A DNA stretch of 64,000 nucleotides from Glacieibacterium frigidum (GTDB taxonomy: Bacteria > Pseudomonadota > Alphaproteobacteria > Sphingomonadales > Sphingomonadaceae). A model generated the notes under the pieces. That model saw only the letters and a list, made by a program, of their open reading frames with translations, did no database searches and was not told the DNA's origin. A program made the translations under genes and the position numbers. Positions 34,678 through 47,216 of the stretch are shown here, in pieces. Location: the NCBI RefSeq assembly GCF_007097155.1, contig NZ_VJWA01000002.1, positions 930,001 through 994,000 on the forward strand, in the 5' to 3' direction. Within the stretch, counting starts at the first letter, position 1. The number at the start of each line of letters is the position of its first letter.

Positions 34678-35334
34678 GTGACCGAGCCATTGATCATCGC
34701 ATTGCCCAAGGGGCGCATCCTGAAGGAGGCGCTGCCCGTGCTGGCGCGCGCCGGCATCGTGCCCGAGGCGGCGTTCAGCGACGAGGACAGCCGGGCGCTG
34801 CGCTTCACCACCAATCTGCCGGGCGTCGACCTGATTCGCGTGCGCGCGTTCGACGTCGCGACCTTCGTGGCGTTCGGCGCGGCGCAGCTCGGCATCGCGG
34901 GCAACGACGTGCTGATGGAGTTCGGCTTCACCGAGATCTACGCGCCGGTCGACCTGGGCATCGGGCGCTGCCGCCTGTCGGTCGCGGAGTCCTCGGCGCT
35001 TGCATCGGGCGACGATCCGCGCGCGTGGAGCCATGTCCGCGTCGCCACCAAATACCCGAACGTCGCGCGCGCGCACTTCGCGGCTCGCGGCGTGCAGGCC
35101 GAGTGCGTCAAGCTCAACGGCGCGATGGAGCTGGCACCGCTGCTCGGCCTCAGCCCCCGCATCGTCGACCTCGTCTCGACCGGGCGGACGCTCGCCGAGA
35201 ACGGCCTCGTCGAGGTCGAGACGATCGCCGAGGTGAGTTCGCGGCTGATCGTCAACCGCGCGGCGTTCAAGACCGACGGGCGCGTCGTCGACTGGGTCGC
35301 GAAGTTCAGGAGTGCCGCCGATGCAGCGGCTTGA
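34678..35334 (+). CDS. hisG: ATP phosphoribosyltransferase, short form
   Basis: First step of histidine synthesis: ATP plus PRPP to phosphoribosyl-ATP. The 218 residues match the short HisG class, which lacks the C-terminal regulatory domain and normally needs HisZ; no hisZ is visible in this window. Motifs are [20 protein letters not shown] at the start and [10 protein letters not shown]. The PRPP loop region is [17 protein letters not shown] at 34678 is the natural start. hisD overlaps its 3' end. Confidence 0.92.
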   Translation: MTEPLIIALPKGRILKEALPVLARAGIVPEAAFSDEDSRALRFTTNLPGVDLIRVRAFDVATFVAFGAAQLGIAGNDVLMEFGFTEIYAPVDLGIGRCRLSVAESSALASGDDPRAWSHVRVATKYPNVARAHFAARGVQAECVKLNGAMELAPLLGLSPRIVDLVSTGRTLAENGLVEVETIAEVSSRLIVNRAAFKTDGRVVDWVAKFRSAADAAA

Positions 35335-36592
35335 CGCCCGCGACCCCGGCTTCGCGGCGGCGTTCGCCGCGCTGGTTGCCGACAAGCGCGACGACGATGC
35401 CGATGTCGCGGGCGATGTCGCGGCGATCCTGCGCGACGTGCGGGCACGCGGCGATGCGGCGGTCCATGAGCTGACATTGCGCTTCGACCGGGTCGACCTG
35501 TCGGCGACCGGCAGCCTGATCGACGCGGACGAGATCGCGGCTGCCCGCGTGCAGGTGCCGGCGGAGACGCTGGCGGCACTCGAGTTCGCCGCCGCGCGCA
35601 TCCGTGCCTTCCACGCCGGGCAGCGGCCGACCGACCGCGACGCGACCGATGACACCGGTGTCCGCGCCGGGTGGCGCTGGTCGGCGGTCGCGGCCGCCGG
35701 GCTGTATGTGCCGGGCGGGCGCGCCTCCTATCCCTCGTCGGTCCTGATGAACGCCATTCCGGCCGCAGTCGCGGGCGTCGAGCGCGTCGTCATGGTGACG
35801 CCGGGGCCGACGCCGCTGGTGCTGGCGGCGGCCGCGCTGGCGGGCGTCACCGAGGTCCACCGCATCGGCGGTGCGCAGGCGGTCGCGGCGCTCGCCTATG
35901 GCACTGCCAGCATTGCGCCGGTCGACGTCGTCGTCGGTCCCGGCAATGCCTGGGTCGCGGAGGCCAAGCGCCAGCTCTACGGCACCGTCGGGATCGACAT
36001 GGTCGCGGGGCCGTCGGAGATCGTCGTGGTCAGCGATCACGCCTCGAACCCCGACTGGGTGGCGATCGACCTGCTGAGCCAGGCCGAGCACGACCCCGCC
36101 GCGCAGTCGATCCTGATTACCGACGACGCAGGGTTCGGCGATGCGGTGGCGGCGGCCGTCGAGGCGCGGCTGAAGACGCTGGCGACCGAAGCGGCGGCGC
36201 GCGCCAGCTGGGACGCGCACGGGGCGATCATCGTCGTCGAGACGCTTGCCGATGCGGTGCCGCTGCTCGACGCACTGGCCGCGGAGCATGTCGAGCTGAT
36301 GGTCGACGACCCGCACGTGCTGTTCTCGCGGATGCGCCACGCGGGATCGGTGTTCCTGGGCCGCCACACGCCGGAGGCGGCGGGGGATTATGTCGGCGGG
36401 CCCAACCATGTCCTGCCGACAGGACGCCGCGCGCGCTTCGCTAGCGGGCTGTCGGTCGCCGACTTCATGAAGCGTACGACGTTTCTGGAGTGCGGCCCGG
36501 TCGGGCTGCGCGCAATCGGGCCCGCGGCCGCGACGCTGGCCGACGCCGAGGGCCTGCCTGCCCACGCTGCGTCGGTGCGGGCGCGGCTCTAA
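35321..36592 (+). CDS. hisD: Histidinol dehydrogenase
   Basis: Last two oxidations of histidine synthesis, histidinol to histidine with NAD+. The 423-residue protein has [51 protein letters not shown], the metal-binding SQAEHDP, and [20 protein letters not shown] near the C-terminus. The ATG at 35321 has AGGAG 8 bases upstream; a GTG at 35312 is the alternative. It is coupled to hisG. Confidence 0.93.
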   Translation: MQRLDARDPGFAAAFAALVADKRDDDADVAGDVAAILRDVRARGDAAVHELTLRFDRVDLSATGSLIDADEIAAARVQVPAETLAALEFAAARIRAFHAGQRPTDRDATDDTGVRAGWRWSAVAAAGLYVPGGRASYPSSVLMNAIPAAVAGVERVVMVTPGPTPLVLAAAALAGVTEVHRIGGAQAVAALAYGTASIAPVDVVVGPGNAWVAEAKRQLYGTVGIDMVAGPSEIVVVSDHASNPDWVAIDLLSQAEHDPAAQSILITDDAGFGDAVAAAVEARLKTLATEAAARASWDAHGAIIVVETLADAVPLLDALAAEHVELMVDDPHVLFSRMRHAGSVFLGRHTPEAAGDYVGGPNHVLPTGRRARFASGLSVADFMKRTTFLECGPVGLRAIGPAAATLADAEGLPAHAASVRARL

Positions 36593-36601
36593 CTTTCTTA
36601 T

Positions 36602-36673
36602 CGTCATCCCGGCGAAAGCCGGGACCCATCACCTGCGTTCGGGAGATGGGTCCCGGCTTTCGCCGGGATGACG
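36602..36673. repeat. Palindromic intergenic repeat (29-bp arms)
   Basis: A perfect inverted repeat: arms 36602-36630 and 36645-36673, loop of 14 bases. The arm contains CGTCATCCCGGCGAAAGCC followed by GGGACCCATC, and the arm itself has an internal small hairpin (CCGGC-GAAA-GCCGG). It lies between the convergent hisD and secA genes and may also act as a bidirectional terminator. A minimal version of the same repeat is found inside ribA at 47672-47699. Confidence 0.85.
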
Positions 36674-36688
36674 ACCGGAAGCGAAGAC

Positions 36689-39430
<2,742 letters not shown>

Positions 39431-39639
39431 GAAATTCCTGACGCGCTGAGGAACGGACGCGGTCCAACCTATGTGAATGCGCCCGATCCGAACCGGCGCG
39501 ATGTAGGTTCGCAGGGGCCTTTAGTCAATTCGCCGCGCTGTTTCGGACTCGCAATCCAATCGTTAAGCGGTTATTAAAGTTACGGGGACGAACAGTGAAA
39601 ACTGTTTTTCGCAGGCGCTGCGTTATCGAGGGTGTTGCG

Positions 39640-39825
39640 ATGGGTGAGTATCGATTCTTCAAGGTCAATCCGGGTGGGATGATCGATTCGGGAACGCGCG
39701 AGCGCTTGCCCGACGACGATGCGGCGATCGCTCGCGCCCGTGCGCTTGCCGACAATGGCGGCGTCGAGGTCTGGGCCGGCAGCCGCCGCATCGCCAAGCT
39801 GCCGCCGCAGCGCATGTCAGCCTGA
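39640..39825 (+). CDS. Small hypothetical protein
   Basis: A 61-residue protein ([20 protein letters not shown], then [20 protein letters not shown] and RRIAKLPP). The alternation of a beta strand, a helix rich in Ala/Arg/Asp and a final VEVW-GSRRI strand resembles small sphingomonad proteins of the DUF6894 type. The frame is open to 39595, but the ATG at 39640 is the better start. It overlaps the end of tdk by 9 bases on the opposite strand. Function unknown. Confidence 0.6.
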   Translation: MGEYRFFKVNPGGMIDSGTRERLPDDDAAIARARALADNGGVEVWAGSRRIAKLPPQRMSA

Positions 39826-40383
39826 GCGCGCCGCCATGAAATGCTTGCGGCACAGCGCGACGTAAAGCTCGTTGCCGCCGATCGCCGTCTGCGCCCCTTC
39901 CGCCACCGCATTGCCAGCCGCATCGACGCGCAGGTTCATCGTCGCCTTGGCGCCGCACTTGCACACCGACTTGATCTCGCTGAGCACATCGGCAAGCGCC
40001 AGCAGCCATAACGACCCTTCGAACGGCACCCCCTGGAAGTCGGTCCGCAGCCCGTAGCACAGCACCGGTTTGCCCGCGTCCGCGACCCCCGCCAGCTGCC
40101 CGACCTGCGCGCGCGTCAGGAACTGCGCCTCGTCGACCAGCACGCACGCGAGCGGTCCTGCTGCGGCAGTCTCCATGGCAAGGTCGGTCGCGGCGGTGAA
40201 GGCGTGCGCCGGGCGGCTGAGCCCGATGCGCGAGGCGATCACCCCGACGCCGGCACGCGTATCGACAGCCGCAGTGAACAGCTTGGTCGCCATGCCGCGC
40301 TCGCGGTAGTTGAAGTCGGCCTGGAGCAGCAGCGTCGATTTTCCGGCGTTCATCGACGCGTAGTAGAAATACAGCTTGGCCAT
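39817..40383 (-). CDS. tdk: Thymidine kinase (type II)
   Basis: Phosphorylates thymidine in the salvage pathway. The P-loop is [13 protein letters not shown], the lid and catalytic region [14 protein letters not shown] holds the conserved Asp-Glu, [14 protein letters not shown] precedes the zinc site, and the zinc Cys residues appear in [11 protein letters not shown] and in CRKH at the end. The start at MAKLYFYY (40383) gives 188 residues, the usual size. Confidence 0.93.
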   Translation of the reverse strand: MAKLYFYYASMNAGKSTLLLQADFNYRERGMATKLFTAAVDTRAGVGVIASRIGLSRPAHAFTAATDLAMETAAAGPLACVLVDEAQFLTRAQVGQLAGVADAGKPVLCYGLRTDFQGVPFEGSLWLLALADVLSEIKSVCKCGAKATMNLRVDAAGNAVAEGAQTAIGGNELYVALCRKHFMAARSG

Positions 40384-40414
40384 GCAGCGCGTGTCGTGCC
40401 GCAAGACGGCCGCG

Positions 40415-41377
40415 TCAATCGGCTGCCGCGGCCTGGTCCGCCATCACCGCGCCGCGCGTGCCCATCGGCTTGTCGCCGCCCGTCGTGGTGTCGCGCGCGG
40501 TCTGATGCTCGAGTTCCGAATTGAGTTCGGCGCCGAGCAGCAGGACATACGCCGACAGATACAGCCAGAACAGCAGCACGACGACCGCACCGAGCGAGCC
40601 GTAGGTCGCGTTGTAATCGCCGAAGCGCGCCGCGTAATAGCCGAAGCCGAGCGTGGCGACGACGAACCCGACGCAGGCGAATACCGACCCCGGCGTCAGC
40701 CATGTCCAGCGCGGCGAGCGCCGGGCGGGGGCGTAGCGATAGACTGCGGCGATCCCGAAGGTGGCGACGATCGCCGTGACAGCCCAGGCGCCGACCTTGA
40801 TCGCCACCGCCGCGACCGACGACAGCTGCCCCGCCAGATCCTCGAGGAAAGCGCTCGCCGACGCCGCGGCGAGCAGCGCGACGGTAAGCAGCACCGCGCC
40901 GAGCGTCATCGCCAGCTGCAAGAGCGTGGTGCGGACGAAGCCGCGCGTCTCGGGCTGCTCATAGACGATGCCGAGCGCGGTGATCAGCGCGCCGGCACCC
41001 TTCATCGCGCCGTACAGCGCAAGCGCCAATGCGGCGGCAAGGCCCAGCCCCTTCTTCCCCGATGCGCTGTTGACGACATTGACGAGCTGCTCGTCGATCA
41101 GCTTCGCGGCTTCGGCCGGGATGACGCTGGCGATCGCCGAGATATGGCGCGTCACATCGGCAGGCTCGACGACGAGGCCGTAGGTCAGCACCAGCGCGCC
41201 GAGCAGCGGCACAAGCGCGAGGAAGCAGTAGAAGGCGACGCCAGCGGCAACCAGACCGAGATTGTCGTTGCCGGCCTCGGCATAGGTGCGGCGCAGGATC
41301 TGCCACCAGCCGCGCACCGGCATCTGGCCGGGCGTCGCCGCCTCGCGCCCGTGCCCGTGCGCATCTCGATCGGTCAT
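40415..41377 (-). CDS. YihY/BrkB family inner-membrane protein
   Basis: A 320-residue polytopic membrane protein of the YihY/virulence factor BrkB family. A cytosolic N-terminal region is followed by about six transmembrane helices, among them [20 protein letters not shown] and [20 protein letters not shown], with the conserved NxELE near the C-terminus ([16 protein letters not shown]). Molecular function is not established despite the BrkB name. It follows tdk's upstream side on the same strand and is divergent from argJ. Confidence 0.88.
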   Translation of the reverse strand: MTDRDAHGHGREAATPGQMPVRGWWQILRRTYAEAGNDNLGLVAAGVAFYCFLALVPLLGALVLTYGLVVEPADVTRHISAIASVIPAEAAKLIDEQLVNVVNSASGKKGLGLAAALALALYGAMKGAGALITALGIVYEQPETRGFVRTTLLQLAMTLGAVLLTVALLAAASASAFLEDLAGQLSSVAAVAIKVGAWAVTAIVATFGIAAVYRYAPARRSPRWTWLTPGSVFACVGFVVATLGFGYYAARFGDYNATYGSLGAVVVLLFWLYLSAYVLLLGAELNSELEHQTARDTTTGGDKPMGTRGAVMADQAAAAD

Positions 41378-41475
41378 GCGCGCGGCCTTGCTTTGAAAAC
41401 GAGTGCGCTGAACGCGTCGCGGCAGCTTTGGTCGCACGCTCGACTTGGCAGCCGACGCGCGGCAAGGGGACGCGC

Positions 41476-42699
41476 ATGACCGTTTCGCCCCTCGCCCGCC
41501 CCTTCCCCGAAATCGCAGCCGTCGCGGGGGTGCGCATCGGCACCGCCTGCGCGGGCTACAAGGCATGGACGCGCGCCGACACGACACTCGTCGCGTTCGA
41601 CGCGGGCACGACGGTCGCCGGGGTGACGACGCGGTCGCTGTGCCCGTCGCCCGAGGTCGAGTGGTGCCGGGCGAACCTACCCGGCGGCGCAGCGCGCGGG
41701 CTGGTCGTCAATTCAGGGAATTCGAACGCCTTCACCGGTGCGGGGGGGGCGGCAGCGAGTCGCGCGCAGGTCGAGCAAGCGGCGGCCTTGCTCGGGTGCG
41801 GCGCGCACGAGGTGTTTGCCGCCTCGACGGGCGTGATCGGCGTGCCGCTGCCGCAGGACAAGGCGCTCGCGGGCGTCGCCGCCGCGAATGCTGCGCTGGG
41901 CGAGGCGAGCCTGCTCGACCTGACCAACGCCATCGGAACGACCGACACCTTCCCGAAGGCCGCGGTCGCGCACGCCGTCGTTCAGGGTCGCCGGATCACC
42001 ATTGCGGGCGTCGTCAAGGGATCGGGGATGATCGCCCCCGACATGGCGACGATGCTCGGGTTCGTATTCACCGACGCCGCGATTGCTGCACCTTTGCTGC
42101 AGCAAATGCTGCGCAGCATTTGCGACGAGACGTTCAATGCGATCACGGTCGACAGCGACACTTCGACGTCCGACACGGTCCTCGCCTTCGCGACCGGCGC
42201 GGCCCGAAATGAAGTGCTGGATGCCCCCGATGCTCCGGGCGCGGACGCCTTCCACGCCGCACTACGCGCGGTCTGCCGCGATCTCGCGCATCTGGTCGTG
42301 CGCGACGGCGAAGGGGCGACCAAGTTCATCGAGGTGCGCGTCGCCGGTGCGGCCGACGACCGCGCCGCAAAGGTCGTGGCGCTCAGCATCGCCAACTCGC
42401 CGCTGGTCAAGACCGCCATCGCCGGCGGCGACGCCAACTGGGGCCGCGTCGTGATGGCGGTCGGCAAGGCGGGCGAGGTCGCCGACCGCGACCGGCTGAG
42501 CATCGCCTTCGGCGGCGTGCAGGTCGCAGCCCATGGTGCCGTCGTCCCCGGCTATGACGAGGCCCCCGTCGCCACGCACCTTGCAGGCAGCGAAATCGAG
42601 ATCGACGTCGACCTGGGTCTCGGAGACGGCCGCGCGACGGTTTGGACGTGCGACCTGACGCACGGCTATATTTCGATCAACGCCGACTATCGGAGCTGA
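41476..42699 (+). CDS. argJ: Glutamate N-acetyltransferase / amino-acid acetyltransferase
   Basis: Transfers acetyl from N-acetylornithine to glutamate in the arginine acetyl cycle. The 407-residue precursor has GLVVNSGNSNAFTG, STGVIGVPLP, and the self-cleavage site KGSGMIAPDMATMLGFVFTD, where cleavage before the Thr of MATML yields the alpha and beta chains. The C-terminal half has ANWGRVVMAVGKAGEVADR. ATG at 41476. argH lies further right in the same window but not in the same operon. Confidence 0.94.
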   Translation: MTVSPLARPFPEIAAVAGVRIGTACAGYKAWTRADTTLVAFDAGTTVAGVTTRSLCPSPEVEWCRANLPGGAARGLVVNSGNSNAFTGAGGAAASRAQVEQAAALLGCGAHEVFAASTGVIGVPLPQDKALAGVAAANAALGEASLLDLTNAIGTTDTFPKAAVAHAVVQGRRITIAGVVKGSGMIAPDMATMLGFVFTDAAIAAPLLQQMLRSICDETFNAITVDSDTSTSDTVLAFATGAARNEVLDAPDAPGADAFHAALRAVCRDLAHLVVRDGEGATKFIEVRVAGAADDRAAKVVALSIANSPLVKTAIAGGDANWGRVVMAVGKAGEVADRDRLSIAFGGVQVAAHGAVVPGYDEAPVATHLAGSEIEIDVDLGLGDGRATVWTCDLTHGYISINADYRS

Positions 42700-42702
42700 G
42701 CC

Positions 42703-43617
42703 ATGGAAATCGTCCTCCACCACTATCCCATGTCGCCCTTCGCCGAACTGGCGCGCGTCGCGCATGGCCTGAAGGACCTCGACTATCGCTCGGTGATCAT
42801 CCCCAGCATCATGCCCAAGCCCGGCCTCGTCGCGCTGACCGGGGGCTATGCCCGCACCCCGGTGCTGCAGATCGGCGCCGACCTCTATTGCGACACCGCG
42901 AAGATCATCGACGCGCTCGAGGCGCACACGCCGCGCCCCAGCCTGTACCCGGCGCCGCTCGGCGACCTGCACCGCATGCTCGCGGGCTGGGCAGGCGCGG
43001 CGCAGTTCACCGCGCATGTCGGGGCAGCGCTCGGCAGCCTGCCGCCTGGGGCGCTACCGCAGGCGTTCATCGACGACCGCAAGGCGCGCTTCGGCCTCGA
43101 CATGGCGTCGCTGGCGCGTGCGACACCGCACCTCGCGAGCCAGGCGGTGACTGCCGCGACGTGGCTCGACGCCGTGCTTGCCGACGGGCGCGCCTTCGTC
43201 GGCGGCGACGCGGCCGGGCACGCCGACCTCGCCTTCTACTCCAACCTCTGGTTCGTCCGCGGGCGCGCCGCGGGCACGCCCGCCGAGCAGGCGATCGCCG
43301 CCCTCCCCAACCTGTCGGCGTGGTACGACCGCGTCGCAGCCTTCGGCCACGGCCGTCCGGTCGAGGCGAGTGCCGACGACGCCCTCGCGCTCGCCCGCGC
43401 CGCGACCCCCGACCTGGGTGAGGACGTCGACGCGTCGAGCGGCTTCACCGCGGGCCAGCGGGTCAAGGTCCGCACCGATGGGTCGGGCGATGCCCCTGTC
43501 GAGGGCCAGCTGCTGCGTCTGTCGCCGCGCGGCATCGCGGTGGTGCGCGACCTCGACGGCGGTGGCCATGTGGTGGTCAACTTCCCGCGCCTGGGGCAAA
43601 TGGTCCTGCCCGCTTAG
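42703..43617 (+). CDS. Glutathione S-transferase family protein
   Basis: A 304-residue protein with an N-terminal thioredoxin-like GST domain (about 1-80, [40 protein letters not shown]) and a helical C-terminal GST domain (about 90-230). It carries an extra C-terminal beta-rich segment (about 245-304, [20 protein letters not shown]) not found in standard GSTs. It begins 3 bases after the argJ stop, so the two are probably co-transcribed. Confidence 0.82.
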   Translation: MEIVLHHYPMSPFAELARVAHGLKDLDYRSVIIPSIMPKPGLVALTGGYARTPVLQIGADLYCDTAKIIDALEAHTPRPSLYPAPLGDLHRMLAGWAGAAQFTAHVGAALGSLPPGALPQAFIDDRKARFGLDMASLARATPHLASQAVTAATWLDAVLADGRAFVGGDAAGHADLAFYSNLWFVRGRAAGTPAEQAIAALPNLSAWYDRVAAFGHGRPVEASADDALALARAATPDLGEDVDASSGFTAGQRVKVRTDGSGDAPVEGQLLRLSPRGIAVVRDLDGGGHVVVNFPRLGQMVLPA

Positions 43618-43673
43618 TTGACGCCCGCGCCCGGCTGTCGCAACACGCACTCAAACTTGGGCAGGAAACGCGC

Positions 43674-44423
43674 ATGAAGGTCTTGGTCCCCGTCAAGCGG
43701 GTGGTCGATTACAACGTCAAGGTGCGGGTGAAGTCCGACGGCACCGGCGTCGAGCTCGCCAACGTCAAGATGAGCATGAATCCGTTCGACGAGATCGCCG
43801 TCGAGGAAGCCATTCGCCTGAAGGAAAAGGGCGTGGTGACCGAGATCGTCGCGGTGTCGATCGGCGTGCAGCAGAGCCAGGAAACGATCCGCACCGCGCT
43901 CGCGATGGGCGCCGATCGCGGCATCCTGGTGGTCACCGACCAGCCGACCGAGTCGCTGGCCGTCGCCAAGATCCTCGCCGCCATCGCCAAGGAAGAGGCG
44001 CCGCAGCTGATCATCCTCGGCAAGCAGGCGATCGACGACGACGCCAACCAGACCGGGCAGATGCTGTCGGGCCTGCTCGGCTGGCCGCAAGGCACCTTCG
44101 CGTCGAAGATCACCGCCGACGGCGCGATGGTCACCGTCGAGCGCGAGATCGACGGCGGTGCCGAGACGGTCGAGCTCAAGCTGCCCGCGGTGGTCACTAC
44201 CGACCTGCGTCTCAACGAGCCGCGCTACGCCTCGCTGCCCAACATCATGAAGGCGAAGTCGAAGCCGATCGCCTCGAAGACCCCTGCCGACTACGGCGTC
44301 GACGCGACGCCGCGGCTGCAGATCCTGAAGGTCGTCGAGCCGTCGAAGCGGACGGCCGGCGTCAAGGTCAAGACGGTCGACGAGCTGGTCGACAAACTCA
44401 AGGTGCTGGGAGCGATCGGATGA
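43674..44423 (+). CDS. etfB: Electron transfer flavoprotein beta subunit
   Basis: Carries electrons from acyl-CoA and other dehydrogenases to ETF-ubiquinone oxidoreductase. The 249 residues include [39 protein letters not shown], the nucleotide-binding [31 protein letters not shown], and the signature [20 protein letters not shown]. etfA overlaps by 4 bases. Confidence 0.96.
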   Translation: MKVLVPVKRVVDYNVKVRVKSDGTGVELANVKMSMNPFDEIAVEEAIRLKEKGVVTEIVAVSIGVQQSQETIRTALAMGADRGILVVTDQPTESLAVAKILAAIAKEEAPQLIILGKQAIDDDANQTGQMLSGLLGWPQGTFASKITADGAMVTVEREIDGGAETVELKLPAVVTTDLRLNEPRYASLPNIMKAKSKPIASKTPADYGVDATPRLQILKVVEPSKRTAGVKVKTVDELVDKLKVLGAIG

Positions 44424-45367
44424 GCAGCCTGGTTCTGGCCGAACACGACAACAAGGTCCTGAAGGACGCGACGCTGGCGACGATCACCGCCGCCGGGCAG
44501 CTGGGCGGTGAAGTCCATGTCCTCGTCGCCGGCGCCGGCGCGCAGGCCGTCGCCGATGCGGCCGCCAAGGTCGCGGGCGTCACCAAGGTGCTGCTGGCGG
44601 ACGATGCCGCGTACGAGCATGCGCTCCCCGAGAACGTCGCGCCGCTCGTCGCCGGGCTGATGGCGAACTATGACGCGTTCGTCGCGCCCGCCACGTCGCG
44701 CGGCAAGAACATCGCGCCGCGCGTCGCCGCAGCGCTCGACGTCGTGCAGATCAGCGAGATCCTGTCGGTCGAAGCGCCCGACACCTTCACGCGCCCGATC
44801 TACGCCGGCAACGCCATCGCGACGGTCAAGTCGAGCGACGCCAAGCGCGTCATCACCGTGCGCGGCACCGCCTTCGCCAAGGCCGCGACCGAAGGCGGCA
44901 GCGCGTCGATCGAGCCCGTGTCGGGCACGGGCGATTCAGGCCTGTCGACCTTCAAGGGTGCCGAGCTGACGACGAGCGCTCGCCCCGAACTGACCGCGGC
45001 CAAGATCATCGTCTCGGGCGGCCGTGCACTGGGGTCGGGCGAGAAATTCCACGAGATCATGGAGCCGCTCGCCGATGCTCTCGGTGCCGGCCTCGGTGCC
45101 AGCCGCGCCGCGGTCGACGCCGGCTACGTCCCCAACGACTATCAGGTCGGCCAGACAGGCAAGATCGTCGCGCCCGAGCTCTACATGGCGGTCGGCATCT
45201 CGGGCGCGATCCAGCACCTCGCGGGGATGAAGGATTCGAAGATCATCGTCGCGATCAACAAGGACGACGACGCGCCGATCTTCCAGGTCGCCGACATCGG
45301 CCTCGTGGGCGACCTGTTCACGCTGGTCCCCGAGCTGACGAGCAAGCTGAACGCCGCGAAGGGCTAA
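44420..45367 (+). CDS. etfA: Electron transfer flavoprotein alpha subunit
   Basis: FAD-binding partner of EtfB, 315 residues. The N-terminal domain begins [20 protein letters not shown]. The C-terminal FAD domain has [15 protein letters not shown], then [40 protein letters not shown] and [20 protein letters not shown]. Translationally coupled to etfB (ATGA). Confidence 0.96.
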   Translation: MSSLVLAEHDNKVLKDATLATITAAGQLGGEVHVLVAGAGAQAVADAAAKVAGVTKVLLADDAAYEHALPENVAPLVAGLMANYDAFVAPATSRGKNIAPRVAAALDVVQISEILSVEAPDTFTRPIYAGNAIATVKSSDAKRVITVRGTAFAKAATEGGSASIEPVSGTGDSGLSTFKGAELTTSARPELTAAKIIVSGGRALGSGEKFHEIMEPLADALGAGLGASRAAVDAGYVPNDYQVGQTGKIVAPELYMAVGISGAIQHLAGMKDSKIIVAINKDDDAPIFQVADIGLVGDLFTLVPELTSKLNAAKG

Positions 45368-45383
45368 GGCGCGCAAGCGCCGC

Positions 45384-45555
45384 CCCTTCCCCTGCGGGGA
45401 GGGGCGAGAGACGCGCGAGGCGCGGCCCGGGGGTGGGTCTAACCAAGGGCGGTGCGCTTGATGGGGAGCCCCCTTCGACACGCGCTGCGTGTACGACACT
45501 TCCCACCCCGGGGCCGGCTTCGCCGTATCCCCGACCCTCCCCGCAGGGGAGGGTG
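45384..45555. repeat. Intergenic repeat element with hairpin ends
   Basis: Between etfA and lolA. The left end carries CCCCTTCCCCTGCGGGGAGG and the right end CCCTCCCCGCAGGGGAGGG (8-bp arms, 3-base loop). The inner parts CCCGGGGGTGGGTC and CCCACCCCGGGGCC are also roughly inverse, and a hairpin ACACGCGCTGCGTGT lies between. The layout is that of a non-coding palindromic repeat about 170 bases long. The right hairpin may terminate the etf transcript. Confidence 0.6.
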
Positions 45556-45600
45556 TTTCGTTCAGCTTGACGCAAAGCCGTGCCCGCTAGACAGCGCGGC

Positions 45601-46194
45601 ATGATCCGCACCCTGCTCCTCGCGGCGCTTGTCGCCACGCCCGCCGTCGCCGCCCCGCTCGACGAGGTTGCGGCGGCGCTCGCCGCGACGACGTCGATGA
45701 CCGCGCGCTTCACCCAGACTGCGTCCGACGGGCGCGTCGCGACCGGGCGGATGCAGCTCGTGCGGCCGGGCAAGATCCGCTTCGACTACGACAAGTCCAA
45801 GCTGCTGATCGTCGCCGACGGGCGCGCGCTGTCGATGATCGATTACAAGGTCGGGCAGGTGTCGCAGTGGCCGATCCGCAACTCGCCGCTCGCCGCGCTG
45901 CTCGATCCGGCCAAGGACCTCGCGCGCGTCGCACGCGTCGTCGAGGCACCCGCAGGTCAGGTGCGCATCGCGGCGCGCGACCCGAAGCGGCCCGACTACG
46001 GCACGCTGACGATGGTCTTCGTGCGCCGCGCCGATGCGCCCGGCGGGCTGGCACTCGCGGGCTGGACCGCGCTCGACGCGCAGAACAACCGGACCGAGGT
46101 CGTGCTGAATACGGTGCGGTCGAATGTCGCGATTCCGAAGTCGACCTTCACCTTCCGCGATCCACGCATCCGCACGCCCGGCAGGCCGGGCTGA
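45601..46194 (+). CDS. lolA: LolA family outer-membrane lipoprotein carrier
   Basis: Periplasmic chaperone that takes lipoproteins from LolCDE to the outer membrane. A cleavable signal peptide (MIRTLLLAALVATPAVA) precedes a 180-residue domain with TSMTARFTQTASDGRVATGR, PGKIRFDYDKSKLLIVADGR and the LDAQNNRTEVVLNTVRSN strand region. The start at 45601 gives the right signal peptide. Confidence 0.9.
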   Translation: MIRTLLLAALVATPAVAAPLDEVAAALAATTSMTARFTQTASDGRVATGRMQLVRPGKIRFDYDKSKLLIVADGRALSMIDYKVGQVSQWPIRNSPLAALLDPAKDLARVARVVEAPAGQVRIAARDPKRPDYGTLTMVFVRRADAPGGLALAGWTALDAQNNRTEVVLNTVRSNVAIPKSTFTFRDPRIRTPGRPG

Positions 46195-46356
46195 ATCGCC
46201 GACGAACGCCCCGGCGCGTGTACGCCCATTAATCCTGTTCAGGTCAGGGCAAGGTGCGCGCCCGTATTTCGAGCGGGCGGTCGGCGGCGTCGCTCGGGCT
46301 TTGCCCCCTGTTACCCGGGCACCATGCCGCAGATCGTTGCGTGACGAGCGCAAACC

Positions 46357-46388
46357 GGCCCCCGTTCCATGCCCCCGGAGCGGGGGCC
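46357..46388. terminator. GC-rich hairpin between lolA and xthA
   Basis: GGCCCCCG (46357-46364) and CGGGGGCC (46381-46388) form a perfect 8-bp inverted repeat around a 16-base loop, without a following T-run. Possible terminator of the lolA transcript or part of the xthA leader. Confidence 0.35.
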
Positions 46389-46424
46389 AATTGCGTTCTG
46401 GGGATGGGCGTTTAGACCGGCACC

Positions 46425-47216
46425 ATGCCATCGCTTTCCGTCGCCAGCTGGAACATCAATTCGGTGCGGTTCCGCCTCGACATCGTCGAGCGGTTCCTGA
46501 CCGACCATGCCCCCGACATCCTGTGCCTGCAGGAAACCAAGGTCATCGACGACGGCTTTCCGCACGCCGCGTTCGAGGCGCTGGGGTACAAGTACCGCGT
46601 CGTCTGCGGCCAGAAGATGCACCACGGCGTCGCGACTTTGTCCAAGGTACCGCTGGTCGAGCAACGCCGCTTCGACTGGCAGGACAATGGCGAGGCTCGC
46701 CACATCGGCGCGCGCCTGCCCAACGGCGTGCTGCTGGAGAACGTCTACGTCCCTGCCGGCGGCGACATTCCCGACCCCGTCCTTAACCCCAAGTTCGCGC
46801 AGAAGCTGGCGTTCATCGACCGCATGACGCGCTGGTCCGAGGGCCTGCGTGACGACACGCTGATCGTCGGCGACTTCAACATCGCGCCGCTGGAATGCGA
46901 CGTGTGGAGCCACAAGGCGCTGCTGAACGTCGTCAGCCACACGCCGATCGAGGTCGCCCGGCTGAACGGCCTGCAGGCGAGCCACGACTGGGTCGACCTG
47001 GGGCGCCACTTCATCCCGCCGCCCGAGCGGCTGTACACCTGGTGGAGCTACCGCAACGTCGACTGGACGGTCGGCGACCGCGGTCGGCGGCTCGATCACC
47101 TCTGGGCCTCGCCGGGGCTGGCGAAGCAGGCGACGGGCTTCGAGGTCATCGAGGACGCGCGCAACTGGGGCAAGCCGTCGGACCATGTCCCGCAGATCGT
47201 GCGGTTCGAATTATGA
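46425..47216 (+). CDS. xthA: Exodeoxyribonuclease III
   Basis: AP endonuclease and 3' exonuclease in base-excision repair, 263 residues. Motifs are [23 protein letters not shown] with the catalytic Glu, [26 protein letters not shown] with the Asp/Asn pair, [17 protein letters not shown] and [14 protein letters not shown] with the Asp-His of the active site. Its stop overlaps the ribA start (ATGA). Confidence 0.95.
   Translation: MPSLSVASWNINSVRFRLDIVERFLTDHAPDILCLQETKVIDDGFPHAAFEALGYKYRVVCGQKMHHGVATLSKVPLVEQRRFDWQDNGEARHIGARLPNGVLLENVYVPAGGDIPDPVLNPKFAQKLAFIDRMTRWSEGLRDDTLIVGDFNIAPLECDVWSHKALLNVVSHTPIEVARLNGLQASHDWVDLGRHFIPPPERLYTWWSYRNVDWTVGDRGRRLDHLWASPGLAKQATGFEVIEDARNWGKPSDHVPQIVRFEL

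Noticed and set aside
34938..35579. Minus-strand frames opposite hisG and hisD
   Set aside because: Antisense shadows; hisG and hisD are unambiguous on the plus strand.
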